Shown: positions 45,335 to 54,761, numbered from the stretch's first letter. The stretch: DNA of 64,000 bases from Arthrobacter jiangjiafuii (GCF_018622995.1 NZ_CP076022.1:1860001-1924000), one strand, 5' to 3'. Numbers and translations are program-made. The notes: a model not told the origin generated them from the letters alone.

Positions 45335-46402
45335 CTACGGGGTTTCAGGCGTACCTTCCTTATCCGCCATGAACTTCTCGGCGTTCTCCAGCGCACCGCG
45401 CTGGATCTTGGAGCTGGCGTCCTTTGCCGCCCGGCGCAGCTTGTGGGCGGATACTTCGCGCTCCCCCACTGCTGCAGGCGTCCAGGCGTTGAGGTCCTCT
45501 GCGCTGAAGTTGGTCTTCGAGGCGCGGCGCTTGGGGACGAGCCCGGTGGCACCCTCGGCAAGCCGGCGGGCGGTCAGCAGGAAGCCTGTGTGGGCGACCA
45601 TGCGGTGGTCCGGCCGGACGGCCAGTCCCTCGAGGTGCCAGCCGCGGACCATCGACTCCCAGCCGTCGGGCTCGGTGAACCGGCCGTCGGCGCGGATGGC
45701 CTCCGCTGTGCGGGAGAGCTGGGTGACGGTGGCGACGTAGGAAATCCACACACCGCCCGGGGCCAGGACGGTCGCTACGGCGTCGGTGCATTCCCAGGGT
45801 GCCAGCATGTCCAGGACCACGCGGTCCACGCTGCCGGGCTCTTCGGTACGGACAACCTCTTCCTGGAAGTCACCCAGGGTGATGTTCCAGGCCGGATGCG
45901 GGCCGCCGAAGAAGGTCTCCACGTTGCCGCGGGCAATGTCGGCAAACTCTTCACGGCGTTCAAAGGAATGCAGGCTGCCGTGGTCGCCGACGGCGCGGAG
46001 CAGGGAGATGCTGAGGGCACCGGATCCGACACCGGCTTCCACCACGCGCGCACCCGGGTAGATGTCGGCCATGGTGACAATCTGGCCGGCATCCTTGGGA
46101 TAAACGACGGCGGCACCGCGGGGCATCGACAGCACGAAGTCGGACAGCAGCGGCCGCAGGACCTGGTACTGCTGGCCGGTGGTGTTGGTGACGATCGTGC
46201 CTTCGGGGAGGCCGATGATGCTGTCATGGGGCAGGAACCCGCGGTGGGTGTGATACGCGCCGCCCTCAGTCAGGGTGATGGTGCTGTGCCGGCCTTTTTC
46301 GTCGGTGAGCTGGACGCGCTCCCCCGGACGCAGCGGCCCCCTGCGGTGGTCGGCGCCGTGTGGGGCTGTGGCGGCAGTCTGGACCGGGGTCTCCGAGTTC
46401 AT
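45335..46402 (-). CDS. trmI: tRNA (adenine-58-N1) methyltransferase TrmI
   Basis: 355 aa. An N-terminal beta-domain (RGPLRPGERVQLTDEKGRHSTITLTEGGAYHTHRGFLPHDSIIGLPEGTIV) and a Rossmann SAM domain with VVEAGVGSGALSISLLRAVG and DRVVLDMLAPWE. This set is TrmI. It methylates A58 in the T-loop of tRNAs. It lies directly upstream of the proteasome ATPase gene, the same place as in mycobacteria (Rv2118c beside mpa). The C-terminal Lys-rich tail (RAAKDASSKIQRGALENAEKFMADKEG) is charged. Confidence 0.93.
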   Translation of the reverse strand: MNSETPVQTAATAPHGADHRRGPLRPGERVQLTDEKGRHSTITLTEGGAYHTHRGFLPHDSIIGLPEGTIVTNTTGQQYQVLRPLLSDFVLSMPRGAAVVYPKDAGQIVTMADIYPGARVVEAGVGSGALSISLLRAVGDHGSLHSFERREEFADIARGNVETFFGGPHPAWNITLGDFQEEVVRTEEPGSVDRVVLDMLAPWECTDAVATVLAPGGVWISYVATVTQLSRTAEAIRADGRFTEPDGWESMVRGWHLEGLAVRPDHRMVAHTGFLLTARRLAEGATGLVPKRRASKTNFSAEDLNAWTPAAVGEREVSAHKLRRAAKDASSKIQRGALENAEKFMADKEGTPETP

Positions 46403-46446
46403 GGGTAACGTTCCTTTGGATTTAGGTGATGCTGGTTTTGGGGGCG

Positions 46447-47622
46447 TCAGGACTGCGGAGGCCGGGTGCGGCCGCTCCGGGCCTTGATGGCTCCGAGGAC
46501 GGCGGCCTGTGTCAGGAGGCCTACAACGGCTCCGTCCTGATCGATGACGGCATATTCGCTGCCCTGCAGTTTAGCGAGATACTCCACCAGTTCAGAACCC
46601 GCTGCGGCTGCCGGCACATATGCGCCGGGCGCCAGTGTCCGGGCGGCGGCGTCAACCGGAGTGGCAGCGGCCAGCTGTTCCGGGATTCCGGCCAGCGCCG
46701 TTTGGTCCGCAATTGCCCAGGGCTGGCCCGTGGGCGCGGTGATGACCAGTGCCGTGCCGGGGCGGGTTGCAAGGAGTTCCCGGGCATTTGCCGCGGAGGA
46801 ACCGGCGGGCAGGGACACCGCAGGCTGCATCAGGGCCCCGGCGCTGACCGAGGGCAGCCGCAGGCGCACGCGGGCGTTCTGGATACTGGCACCGGCGCCC
46901 ATCCAAAGGAAGCCGGAGACGAGTGCCGTGAGCAGAATCACCTGCAGGTCCGGCGCCGCGCCGCGCAGGTACGGGGGCACGACGACGGCGGCGGCCAGCC
47001 CGATGGCGATGATCCGGCCGGCGTAACCGGCTGCGACGGTACCCCGGTCCTGGGAGCCGGTGGCTTTCCACACGGCGGACTCGACAATGCGTCCTCCGTC
47101 CAGGGGCAGCCCCGGCAGGACGTTGAACAGCGCCACCAGGAGATTCGCCCAGATGAAGATCTGGGCCAGCAGGTTTCCGACGCTTGCCGGTTCCAGGAGG
47201 GGCTGGACCAGCCAGCCGGCGACGGCCAGGAGCAGGTTCGCTGCCGGGCCGGCCAGCGCCACCAGGAGGGACCGCCCGGGCGTGGAGCGCACGGTGCCGA
47301 AGGAGGTGTGACCGCCCCATAGCGTGAGGACAATCTTGGCCGTGGGCCAGCTGTAGGCCTTGGCAGTCAGCGCATGCGCCAGCTCGTGGGCCAGGACCGA
47401 GAGCAGGAGCAGGAGCGCGTAGCCCAGCGCCACCACGTAGGCGCCGCCCCCGAGGAACGGAAAGGTCCTGCTCACCAGCGGCCCGAAAAAGATGACGATG
47501 AAGGCCGCAATGATGAACCACGAATAGGCCAGGTACACGGGGACCCCCGCGATCCGCCCCAGTGGAATTCCGTCCCGCTTCACCGGAGCCGGCGTGTGTG
47601 CGCCCGGAGAGCTGCTACTCAA
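46447..47622 (-). CDS. Site-2 protease family (M50B) zinc metalloprotease with CBS domains
   Basis: 391 aa. A membrane part holds the zinc motif HELAH (LLSVLAHELAHALTAKAYSW) and the second ligand motif NVLPGLPLDGGRI. The C-terminal third has two CBS-like domains (AAARTLAPGAYVPAAAAGSEL to VIDQDGAVVGLLTQAAVLGAI). It should cleave membrane-bound substrates such as anti-sigma factors in a nucleotide-tuned way. The start is TTG 47622, overlapping the HAD stop in TTGA. It is 44 bases ahead of trmI. Confidence 0.9.
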   Translation of the reverse strand: MSSSSPGAHTPAPVKRDGIPLGRIAGVPVYLAYSWFIIAAFIVIFFGPLVSRTFPFLGGGAYVVALGYALLLLLSVLAHELAHALTAKAYSWPTAKIVLTLWGGHTSFGTVRSTPGRSLLVALAGPAANLLLAVAGWLVQPLLEPASVGNLLAQIFIWANLLVALFNVLPGLPLDGGRIVESAVWKATGSQDRGTVAAGYAGRIIAIGLAAAVVVPPYLRGAAPDLQVILLTALVSGFLWMGAGASIQNARVRLRLPSVSAGALMQPAVSLPAGSSAANARELLATRPGTALVITAPTGQPWAIADQTALAGIPEQLAAATPVDAAARTLAPGAYVPAAAAGSELVEYLAKLQGSEYAVIDQDGAVVGLLTQAAVLGAIKARSGRTRPPQS

Positions 47623-48413
47623 CGCCGGGCTCCCGCAGGCTGGACGCCTGCTGTCGGGGCAGGGGCCGCCGCTTCGGCAGCCGGGCCGTCGACGGCGGAG
47701 CCGGCGGCACCGCGGACCAGTGCCTGGAGGTCTGCGACGGTGCGCCCGGCCAGCGTGGGCCAGTCATGGCGCCCCTCATCCGCCGGCAGCGGCAGGAAAT
47801 GCGGGACCCCCAGCGTGAGAAGGCCGGCGGCCCGGGCGGAGGTAACTCCGGGCAGGGAGTCTTCGATGGCAACGACCCGGTCCTTGGCCAGGCCCGGCAC
47901 CTGTCCGGCCAGGCGGTCAAAGGCGAGCTGGTATGGCTCCGGGTCGGGCTTGCCGTGTTCGACCATGTCACCGGTAACTGCGAAGGCAAAGGTTCCGGCA
48001 GGCAACTGGTTCTGGATCTCACGGGCCAGGACCGGCTCGGACATCGTCACGAGGACGCACGGAACGCCTGCCTCAGCGAGCCCGGCCAGCAGTTCCCGCG
48101 CTCCCGGCCGCCAGGGCACAGCGGAACGGACCTGCTCGGTAACCTGGCCGATCATCCGGTCGATGATGTCACGGATGCCGAGCTTCACGCCTGCCTTTTG
48201 CAGCAGCGCCGCTCCATAGGTCAGCGCCTGGCCCACCATGGCTTCTGCGTCGGCATCGGTCCAGGATCCGCCGAAGCTGTGCACGAGGTCCTTTTCCGCC
48301 TGGATCCAGTACGGTTCGGTGTCAACGATGGTTCCGTCCATATCCCACAGCACCGCCTGAAGCGGGCCGGGCGCCGGATAGGTCTGCAGGGGGTCCGGAA
48401 CAGAGAAAGACAT
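47619..48413 (-). CDS. HAD-superfamily phosphatase
   Basis: 264 aa from ATG 48413, 7 bases after a TAGACT box. The motifs are WDMDGTIVDTE (nucleophile Asp24, acid Asp26), VTMSEP for motif II, KPDPEPYQLAF with the Lys for motif III, and VAIEDSLPGV for motif IV. The helical cap after motif I makes it a subclass I beta-phosphoglucomutase-like phosphatase. Substrate unknown. Co-translated with the site-2 protease through a 4-base overlap. Divergent from the PAC2 gene by 106 bases. Confidence 0.9.
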   Translation of the reverse strand: MSFSVPDPLQTYPAPGPLQAVLWDMDGTIVDTEPYWIQAEKDLVHSFGGSWTDADAEAMVGQALTYGAALLQKAGVKLGIRDIIDRMIGQVTEQVRSAVPWRPGARELLAGLAEAGVPCVLVTMSEPVLAREIQNQLPAGTFAFAVTGDMVEHGKPDPEPYQLAFDRLAGQVPGLAKDRVVAIEDSLPGVTSARAAGLLTLGVPHFLPLPADEGRHDWPTLAGRTVADLQALVRGAAGSAVDGPAAEAAAPAPTAGVQPAGARR

Positions 48414-48484
48414 GCTTCCCAGTCTACGGGGCGCGGCCGGACGCGGGTTTACATTGCTCCGAGCGACTGCGCCCTCCGGTGGTC

Positions 48485-48519
48485 CTGACAGGGCGCCGGT
48501 GTCGTCATAGGGTGAGTCT
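48485..48519 (+). promoter_or_regulatory. Leaderless promoter of the PAC2 gene
   Basis: CTGACA (48485-48490), a 17-base spacer, and TAGGGT (48508-48513). GTG follows by 6 bases, at the predicted transcript start. There is no Shine-Dalgarno sequence. Confidence 0.75.
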
Positions 48520-49398
48520 GTGAGCAATACCGACCAAACCCCGCCCGTAGGGCTGCAGGACTTTTTCGGCGTCTCCCAGGAGCGCACCACAGTGATGCTG
48601 GCAGCCTTCGAGGGCTGGAACGACGCCGGCGAGGCCGCCAGCGACGCGCTGAAATTCCTGAGCGTGTTTTGGGAGAGCGAGAAGATCGCGAGCCTGAATG
48701 CCGACGATTACTACGATTTCCAGTTCACCCGCCCTGCCATTGAACGGTTGGCGTCCGGTGAGCGCAGGATTAAATGGCCCACCACCCGGATCTCCCGGGC
48801 GGAGGTTCCGGACTCCAATCTGGACGTCATCTTCGTCTCCGGTGTCGAGCCGTCCTACAGGTGGCGTGCGTACACGGCGGAACTGATCGCGCTGGCGAAG
48901 GAGCTCGACGTCGACTGCATTGTCCTGGCCGGTGCGCTGCTGGCGGACGTTCCGCACACCCGCCCGATTCCGGTTACCGTGACCTGCGAGGAGGCCAGCC
49001 TGCGCGAGGAACTCAAAGTGGAGTCCTCCCACTATGAGGGTCCGATCGGAATCGTGGGGGTACTCGCCGAGATGGCCGGCCTGGCGGACATCCCGGCCAT
49101 CTCGCTGTGGGCCGCAGTGCCGCATTATGTGGGCCACTCCCCCTCACCCAAGGCCCAGCTCTCGCTGCTGCACCGCATCGAGGAACTGCTGCAGGCCCCC
49201 CTGGACACCACGCTGCTCACCGATGAGGCGGATGCGTGGGAACGCGGGGTCGACGAACTGGCCACGGATGATCCGGAAATCTCCGCGTACGTGCGCCAGC
49301 TGGAGGAGGCCAAGGACACGGCCGATCTGCCCGAAGCCAGCGGGGAATCGATCGCGCGGGAATTCGAACGCTACCTCAAGCGCCGCAGGCGCGATTAG
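48520..49398 (+). CDS. PAC2 family protein (proteasome-assembly-chaperone-like)
   Basis: 292 aa from GTG. TVMLAAFEGWNDAGEAASDALKFL and WRAYTAELIALAKELDVDCIVLAGALLADVPHTRPIPV are family hallmarks, and VGVLAEMAGLADIPAISLWAAVPHYV carries the conserved end. Eukaryotic PAC2 assembles 20S rings; the actinobacterial proteins lie in the same chromosomal area as the proteasome, but a role in its assembly is unproven. The gene is leaderless (see promoter). Its last codons and stop are duplicated in tandem (49386-49415). Convergent with mshC. Confidence 0.9.
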   Translation: MSNTDQTPPVGLQDFFGVSQERTTVMLAAFEGWNDAGEAASDALKFLSVFWESEKIASLNADDYYDFQFTRPAIERLASGERRIKWPTTRISRAEVPDSNLDVIFVSGVEPSYRWRAYTAELIALAKELDVDCIVLAGALLADVPHTRPIPVTVTCEEASLREELKVESSHYEGPIGIVGVLAEMAGLADIPAISLWAAVPHYVGHSPSPKAQLSLLHRIEELLQAPLDTTLLTDEADAWERGVDELATDDPEISAYVRQLEEAKDTADLPEASGESIAREFERYLKRRRRD

Positions 49399-49415
49399 AC
49401 CAGGCGCGATTAGAC
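49386..49415 (+). repeat. Exact 15-bp tandem duplication across the PAC2 stop codon
   Basis: CAGGCGCGATTAGAC is at 49386-49400 and again at 49401-49415. The first copy contains the TAG stop (49396-49398). CAGGCGCG recurs once more as CAGGCGCGCC near 49431, so local slippage is likely. Confidence 0.9.
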
Positions 49416-49472
49416 CGGCCGCAGCCGGACCAGGCGCGCCCAGGCGTAGCGCGGCTGGACCTGGTTAAGCTC

Positions 49473-50756
49473 CTAGAGGCGGATGCCCAGCAGCGCGTCA
49501 ACGGCCGACGACGCAAGCTCCGCGGCCTCTCCCGTGGTGTCCGACGCCGGAGTTGCCATCGCAGCCGTTGCCCAGGCGTCCACTGCCTTCAGTGCAGCGG
49601 GGGCGTCCAGATCATTTGCCAACGCGGCACGCACGGCGGCGAGCATGGCTTCAGCGTCCGGCCGTGCGGTCAGGGGCAGGGCGCGGCGCCAGCGCGAGAG
49701 GCGTTCCTCGGCGTCGGTGAGCTGCTCTGCCGTCCAGAACCAGTCGGTGCGGTAATGATGGCTGAGCAGGACCGTCCGGATGGCGGCCGGATCTGTGCCC
49801 TGCTCGCGGAGCCGGGACACCAGCACCAGGTTGCCCAGGGACTTGCTCATCTTTTCGCCGTCCAGGCCCACCATGCCCGCGTGGGCGTAGTGGCTGGCCA
49901 GCGGTGTCCCGGAGCACGCATACGCATGGCCGGCACTCATCTCATGGTGCGGGAACACCAGGTCGGAGCCGCCTGCCTGCACGGTGAACGGCGCCGGAAG
50001 GAAGCGCTGCGCGATGACCGAGCATTCGATGTGCCAGCCGGGGCGGCCGTTGCCCAGAGAGGAGCCGTCCCAGAACGGCTCACCCTGACGCTGAACGCGC
50101 CACAGGAGCGGATCCAGGGCGTTGCGCTTGCCCGGCCGCGCCGGATCCCCGCCGCGTTCAGCGAACAGGGGGAGCATCTGCTCCGGGGCGAGGCCGGAGA
50201 CTGCACCCAGGCGCCACGCGTTGGGATCTTCGGGATCCAGGCGGTTCGCCGCATCCACGGAAAAGTAGACGTCGCCGTCGGGCTCATCGCCCTCGCCGTC
50301 CACCCGGTAGGCGAGGCCGCGGCGCAGCAGGTCCTCGACCACTGGCACAATCCACTCGATGGATTCCACGGCGCCGATGTAGTTCTCGGGGGGCAGCACG
50401 TTCAGGGCTTCCATGTCGTCACGGAAGAGCTGGGTCTGTTCCTGCGCCAGTTCCCGCCAGTCCAGCCCGCGGGCGTTGGCACGCTCCAGCAGCGGATCGT
50501 CAACGTCAGTCACGTTCTGCACATAACGCACCGTGTTGCCCGCATCACGCCACTGCCGGTTGAGCAGGTCAAAGGCCACATACGTTGAGGCATGTCCCAT
50601 GTGTGTCGCGTCGTACGGGGTGATGCCGCAGACGTAGAGGCTGGCCTGGCCTCCGGTGTGCACCGGCACGGTGCGGTGCAGGGCGGTGTCGTGGAGGCGT
50701 ACCTCCGGCGAGGTTCCGGGCAGGGCGGGCAGGGGGGAGGATTTCCACGCAATCAC
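49473..50756 (-). CDS. mshC: Mycothiol ligase MshC (Cys:GlcN-Ins ligase)
   Basis: 427 aa from GTG 50756. It is a class I aminoacyl-tRNA synthetase-like fold: [17 protein letters not shown] (HIGH-type and zinc Cys), KMSKSLGN (KMSKS loop), and [13 protein letters not shown] with the zinc His. [16 protein letters not shown] is typical of MshC and CysS, but length and partner genes point to MshC. It joins cysteine to GlcN-Ins in mycothiol synthesis. It starts 23 bases after uppP on the same strand, as in mycobacteria; the start follows TAGAGT by 7 bases, so leaderless initiation may also occur. Confidence 0.93.
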   Translation of the reverse strand: MIAWKSSPLPALPGTSPEVRLHDTALHRTVPVHTGGQASLYVCGITPYDATHMGHASTYVAFDLLNRQWRDAGNTVRYVQNVTDVDDPLLERANARGLDWRELAQEQTQLFRDDMEALNVLPPENYIGAVESIEWIVPVVEDLLRRGLAYRVDGEGDEPDGDVYFSVDAANRLDPEDPNAWRLGAVSGLAPEQMLPLFAERGGDPARPGKRNALDPLLWRVQRQGEPFWDGSSLGNGRPGWHIECSVIAQRFLPAPFTVQAGGSDLVFPHHEMSAGHAYACSGTPLASHYAHAGMVGLDGEKMSKSLGNLVLVSRLREQGTDPAAIRTVLLSHHYRTDWFWTAEQLTDAEERLSRWRRALPLTARPDAEAMLAAVRAALANDLDAPAALKAVDAWATAAMATPASDTTGEAAELASSAVDALLGIRL

Positions 50757-50779
50757 AGGTTCAACTCTACTTTCCGTTG

Positions 50780-51604
50780 TCAGGCACTGAGTACGCCGAG
50801 GCCCAGCAGAATGTAAATCACGACGCCGAGGAGGATCCTGTACCAGACAAACAGGCTGTAGCCGCGGGTCGAGACGTAGCGAAGGAACCAGCCGATGATG
50901 ATGAATCCCACAACGAAGGCCACGAGGGTGGCACCTGCGGTTTCCCAACCGCCGTAAACCATGGGCTCGTCCAGGGACTTCACCAGCTGGAACAGCCCGC
51001 TGCCGAAGACCGCCGGAATGGCAAGCAGGAAGGCGTACCGCGCGGCCGCTTCCCGGGTGTAGCCCATGAAGAGGCCTGCGGTGATGGTGCCGCCGGACCG
51101 GCTGACGCCCGGAATAAGGGCCAGGGCCTGCGCAAATCCATAGAGGATGCCGTGCTTGTACGTGAGCTTTTCGAGGCTGCGCTCCTGCTTGCCGACGGCG
51201 TCGGCAATAGCCAGGATGATGCCGAAGACGATCAGCATGGTTGCCACGATCCACAGGCTGCGGAAGGTGCTTTCGATCTGGTCCTGGAACAGCAGGCCCA
51301 GGATGACGATGGGCAGCGTTCCGATAATGATCAGCCAGCCCATCCGCGCGTCGGGGTCGCTGCGGGGCACCCGGCCGGCGAGGGAGGCGAACCATGCCTT
51401 GATGATCCGGACGATGTCCTTCCAGAAGTACACCGCTACCGCAGTCTCCGTGCCCAGCTGGGTTATCGCGGTGAACGCCGCGCCCGGGTCTTGGGCTCCG
51501 GGCAGCAGTTCACCCACAATCCGCAGGTGGGCACTGGACGAGATGGGGAGGAATTCTGTCAGACCTTGAATGAGACCGAGGAAGAGCGCTTCAAACCAAT
51601 TCAC
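50780..51604 (-). CDS. uppP: Undecaprenyl-diphosphate phosphatase UppP
   Basis: 274 aa with about eight membrane helices. The active-site block is [19 protein letters not shown] (with Gln13 and Glu17 of the QX3E motif), and the second is [18 protein letters not shown] with the catalytic Arg in PGVSRSG. It recycles C55-PP to C55-P for peptidoglycan and other wall polymers. The partner mshC follows on the same strand. The helix-rich C-terminus ends in [17 protein letters not shown]. Confidence 0.95.
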   Translation of the reverse strand: MNWFEALFLGLIQGLTEFLPISSSAHLRIVGELLPGAQDPGAAFTAITQLGTETAVAVYFWKDIVRIIKAWFASLAGRVPRSDPDARMGWLIIIGTLPIVILGLLFQDQIESTFRSLWIVATMLIVFGIILAIADAVGKQERSLEKLTYKHGILYGFAQALALIPGVSRSGGTITAGLFMGYTREAAARYAFLLAIPAVFGSGLFQLVKSLDEPMVYGGWETAGATLVAFVVGFIIIGWFLRYVSTRGYSLFVWYRILLGVVIYILLGLGVLSA

Positions 51605-51670
51605 AACATAGAACTCTAGGCCACGGCCCGCATCTGCCCTGCCAGCCGTCCCGGAGGGGACGGCCCCGGA

Positions 51671-51955
51671 CTACTTTCCGGGCTGGAGTCCGGAGGCGTT
51701 TTCGCTGGCGTCTTCGCCGTCGTCCTCGAAATCGCCGTCAAAGTCTTCGTCGTCGTCTTCATAGATCTCCAAGGGGGTGACCTCCCCGTAGGCGTCGTAG
51801 AGGACCTCCTCGTATACCTCGAAGGCATCAGCGACAGCCAGATAGGCGGATTCGACCAGCGGATCCTTGTCTCCGCGGCGCCGCGAGGCGGCCGTCAAAT
51901 GCTCTTCGAGGGCAGCCATCAGGGATTGGAGCGCGATGCGCGGATCTATGCTCAT
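51671..51955 (-). CDS. Small acidic conserved protein
   Basis: 94 aa. Residues 5-60 form amphipathic helices (ALQSLMAALEEHLTAASRRRGDKDPLVESAYLAVADAFEVYEEVLYDAYGEVTP). The rest is a very acidic tail (IYEDDDEDFDGDFEDDGEDASEN). I recognise no assigned domain; similar small acidic proteins accompany uppP in actinobacteria, as I recall. The start follows TAACGT by 7 bases and has no Shine-Dalgarno. Only 41 bases separate it from the divergent DUF5703 gene, so promoters must overlap. Confidence 0.7.
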   Translation of the reverse strand: MSIDPRIALQSLMAALEEHLTAASRRRGDKDPLVESAYLAVADAFEVYEEVLYDAYGEVTPLEIYEDDDEDFDGDFEDDGEDASENASGLQPGK

Positions 51956-51996
51956 GCCCTAGACGTTAGCGGTAAAGTAGGCAAAATTGGAGGGAT

Positions 51997-52230
51997 ATGC
52001 GCGAACAAATTCTCCGGCCCGGAACCCGGCGGGCAGACGAAAACAGCCGTGACTACGAATATCTGGTGGTCTCGGTAAATCCCGGAGATTCAGTCTCCGA
52101 GGCCCGCAGGATCATCGTTGAACACGCCGAATATGGCAAGTGGGAACTGCACCGCAGCTGCATCTACTCGGGCGGCGCGCGGCGGTTCTGGCTCCGCCGC
52201 CGCATCATGCGCGTGCACCGCACCGCCTGA
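51997..52230 (+). CDS. DUF5703 family protein
   Basis: 77 aa. The family core is YEYLVVSVNPGDSVSEARRIIVEHAEYGKWELHRSCIYSGGARRFWLRRRIMRV, a compact alpha/beta domain with a basic end. Function unknown. Its ATG has GGAGG about 5 bases upstream, unlike the divergent neighbour. It converges on the acyl-CoA dehydrogenase gene with an 8-base gap. Confidence 0.8.
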   Translation: MREQILRPGTRRADENSRDYEYLVVSVNPGDSVSEARRIIVEHAEYGKWELHRSCIYSGGARRFWLRRRIMRVHRTA

Positions 52231-52238
52231 ACCCCGGC

Positions 52239-53429
52239 TCAGGATCCCTGCGCTGCGCCCCCGGACCTCGCCGGCGCCTCATCGGGCACCGGGCCAAGCC
52301 AGGCATTGGCCACCGAGGCATGGACCGAGTCCTCGCTGGAGGGATGGAACATGCCGGCCAGGACGTCCCGGTACAGCCGCTCCAGCTCGTTGCCCTTCGA
52401 ATAGCTGGCACCGCCACTGACCCGGACAGCGGTTTCCACCACGGAGCGGGCCGTTTCGGTAGCCCGGTATTTCAGCGAGGAGAGGCGCGGGAACCAGAGG
52501 CTGCCGTGGTCGGTGCCATCTTCGAGGTCCCGGGCAATAGCCTCCAGCTGGGGATGGATGCCGTCCATCCGGATAGCGGCGTCCGCCACCTTCCACCGGG
52601 TGTGCGGGTCATGCGCCGCAGACCCGCCGCCGCGCGTCGTCCGCCGCTGCGCCGCCTGGACTGCCAGCTCGACGGCGCGGTCGCCCACCCCCGTGTACAC
52701 AGCGGAGAGCAGGGTCTCGAACAGGCTGAAGATGCCAAAGACGAAAGCGTCGGAGTGCGGGCCCACAGGAGTTGTACGCACCACTTGATCAGCGGTCAGC
52801 ACCGCGTTGTCCAGCACTGTGGTGCATGACTGGCTGGCACGCATGCCCATGGTGTTCCAGTCGTCCCTGACGGTGATTCCGGCCGTACCGCGCGGGGCGA
52901 AGCCAAACACCAGCCGGGGGTCGGCCGGATCGGAATCGTCGCGTCCGAAGATCCCCAGCCGGGTCCAGGCCGGGGAAAGGCTGGTGAAGATCTTGGTTCC
53001 CGTAAACGCATACGAACCGTCGCCCTGCGGCCGGGCCGCGGTGAAGGAATCGAACAGCACCGCGGCGTTGCCCGGCTCCGAGACACCGAAAGCGTAGAGC
53101 TCCCCCTTGGCCGCGTCGTCGAGCACAAAGGCCAGGGAGGCGTCGCCGCGTAATGCCAGCAGGTGCGCTACTCCGCACCAGACCAGGTGCATGTTGACCG
53201 CCAGCGCCGTGGCCGGCGCCGCCGTGGCGAGCAGCCGCTGGCACTGGACTACCTGCCCGACGGTGAAGCCCGCGCCGCCCGACTCCTTCGGGCTGAACAG
53301 GGCGAGGTAGCCGGCACTGCGCAGGTCAGCCAGGTCTTCGGTGAAGAAGCTGTTGTCCCGGTCGTAGCCGGCGGCCCGGCTGCGCAAACGTTCCAGGAGG
53401 GCGGGGGTCAGGATATCGGTAACCTTCAC
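52239..53429 (-). CDS. Acyl-CoA dehydrogenase family protein
   Basis: 396 aa from GTG 53429, which has AGGAAG 8 bases upstream; GTG 53438 has only a 2-base spacer. The FAD-dependent fold includes FSPKESGGAGFTVGQ, GVSEPGNAAVLF and GTKIFTSLSPAWTRLGIFGRDD in the middle, then the C-terminal helical domain with RVSGGASYSKGNELERLYRDVLAG. I do not see the usual catalytic Glu near residue 370 clearly, so a non-canonical activity (for example a flavin monooxygenase-like or SfnB/DszC-type) is possible. 12 bases after the M20 gene on the same strand. Confidence 0.8.
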   Translation of the reverse strand: MKVTDILTPALLERLRSRAAGYDRDNSFFTEDLADLRSAGYLALFSPKESGGAGFTVGQVVQCQRLLATAAPATALAVNMHLVWCGVAHLLALRGDASLAFVLDDAAKGELYAFGVSEPGNAAVLFDSFTAARPQGDGSYAFTGTKIFTSLSPAWTRLGIFGRDDSDPADPRLVFGFAPRGTAGITVRDDWNTMGMRASQSCTTVLDNAVLTADQVVRTTPVGPHSDAFVFGIFSLFETLLSAVYTGVGDRAVELAVQAAQRRTTRGGGSAAHDPHTRWKVADAAIRMDGIHPQLEAIARDLEDGTDHGSLWFPRLSSLKYRATETARSVVETAVRVSGGASYSKGNELERLYRDVLAGMFHPSSEDSVHASVANAWLGPVPDEAPARSGGAAQGS

Positions 53430-53441
53430 GGGTGCCACTTC

Positions 53442-54761
53442 CTAGTAACCGGCCAGCAGGCGGGACAGGACCCTGGTGCCGAACTTCAGTGAGTCAACGG
53501 GCACCCGTTCGTCGACGCCGTGGAACATGCCGGTGAAGTCCAGGTCTTCCGGCAGGCGCAGCGGTGCAAAACCATAGCCGGTGATCCCGAGCCGGCTCAG
53601 GGACTTGTTGTCAGTGCCGCCCGACAGTGTGTAGGGCAGCACCGGTGCCCCCGGGTCCTCGGCCTGCAGGGCGCCGATCATGGAATCCACCAGGTTGCCC
53701 TTGAACGGGACTTCGAGGGAGACGTCCTTGTGGTCGTAGGTGACGTCGATGCCGGGGCCGGCGAGGTCCTTGATGGTGGCCAGGACCTGTTCCTCCTGCC
53801 CGGGCAGGGTCCGGACATCAATAAGCGCTTCCGCCGTACCGGGGATCACGTTGTGCTTGTAGCCGGCCTTCAGGACGGTGGGATTGGCGGTGTTCTGGAG
53901 CGTGGCACCCACGAACCGGGCCACGGTTCCCAGTTCGGCCAGCAGCCGTTCGGGGTTCTGCGGGTCGAACTCGACGCCGGTGAGTTCGGTGACGCCGTCC
54001 AGGAAGGCCCGCGTGGTGTCGGTGAGCTGGATCGGCCAGGGATGGGCGCCGATGGTCGCTACGGCGCGGGCCAGCCGGGTCACGGCGTTGTCGGTGTTGA
54101 TCTGCGACCCGTGGCCGGCACGGCCGTGGGCGGCCAGCCGCAGCCAGGAGATGCCTTTCTCGGCCGTCTGCAGCAGGTAGGTCCGTTTGCCGCCGATCGT
54201 CGCGGAGAATCCACCAACTTCCGAGATCGCTTCCGTGGCCCCTTCAAACAGGTCGCGGCGGTGTTCCACGGCCCAGCCGGCGCCGTAGTTCCCCCCGGCT
54301 TCCTCATCGGCAAAGAAGGCGAACACGATGTCCCGCTTCGGCTTGGTTCCGGTGCGCGCCATGCTGCGCATCACCGAGAGGATCATGGCGTCCATGTCCT
54401 TCATGTCCACGGCACCGCGGCCCCAGATCAGTCCGTCGCGTTCCTCCCCGCTGAACGGGTCCACCGACCAGTCCTGCTTCTGGGCCGGCACCACGTCCAG
54501 GTGTCCGTGGACCACCAGGGCCGGCAGGGAAGAATCGAGGCCCTCCATCCGGGTCACCACGGACGCCCGGCCGGGGGCTGACTCGAACAGGTCGGCATGG
54601 AGTCCGGCCTCCTCGATCAGGCCGGCGGTGTACTCGGCTGCTGCACGCTCCCCCGGCCCCGAGCCGTCTCCGAAGTTTGACGTGTCAAAGCGGATCAGCT
54701 CCTGGCAGATCCGCGTGACTTCGTCTTCGGCGGTACTCCCGTGAGCGGTGGACTCAGGCAT
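53442..54761 (-). CDS. M20 family zinc peptidase/deacylase
   Basis: 439 aa. VVHGHLDVVPA (zinc His and Asp), GRGAVDMKDMDAM (bridging Asp), FADEEAGGNYGA (catalytic Glu and zinc Glu), and GGTDNKSLSRLG for the last ligand region. The lid domain lies between (about 200-320, RAGHGSQINTDNAVTRLARAVATIG). It acts on dipeptides, acyl-amino acids or similar amides. GAAGGAG precedes the ATG. Co-transcribed with the acyl-CoA dehydrogenase-like gene, though a shared pathway is not obvious. Confidence 0.88.
   Translation of the reverse strand: MPESTAHGSTAEDEVTRICQELIRFDTSNFGDGSGPGERAAAEYTAGLIEEAGLHADLFESAPGRASVVTRMEGLDSSLPALVVHGHLDVVPAQKQDWSVDPFSGEERDGLIWGRGAVDMKDMDAMILSVMRSMARTGTKPKRDIVFAFFADEEAGGNYGAGWAVEHRRDLFEGATEAISEVGGFSATIGGKRTYLLQTAEKGISWLRLAAHGRAGHGSQINTDNAVTRLARAVATIGAHPWPIQLTDTTRAFLDGVTELTGVEFDPQNPERLLAELGTVARFVGATLQNTANPTVLKAGYKHNVIPGTAEALIDVRTLPGQEEQVLATIKDLAGPGIDVTYDHKDVSLEVPFKGNLVDSMIGALQAEDPGAPVLPYTLSGGTDNKSLSRLGITGYGFAPLRLPEDLDFTGMFHGVDERVPVDSLKFGTRVLSRLLAGY

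Noticed and set aside
49473-51395. A 640-codon minus-strand frame suggesting an N-terminal extension of MshC
   Set aside because: The extra 213 codons lie antisense or out of frame with uppP. MshC starts at GTG 50756.
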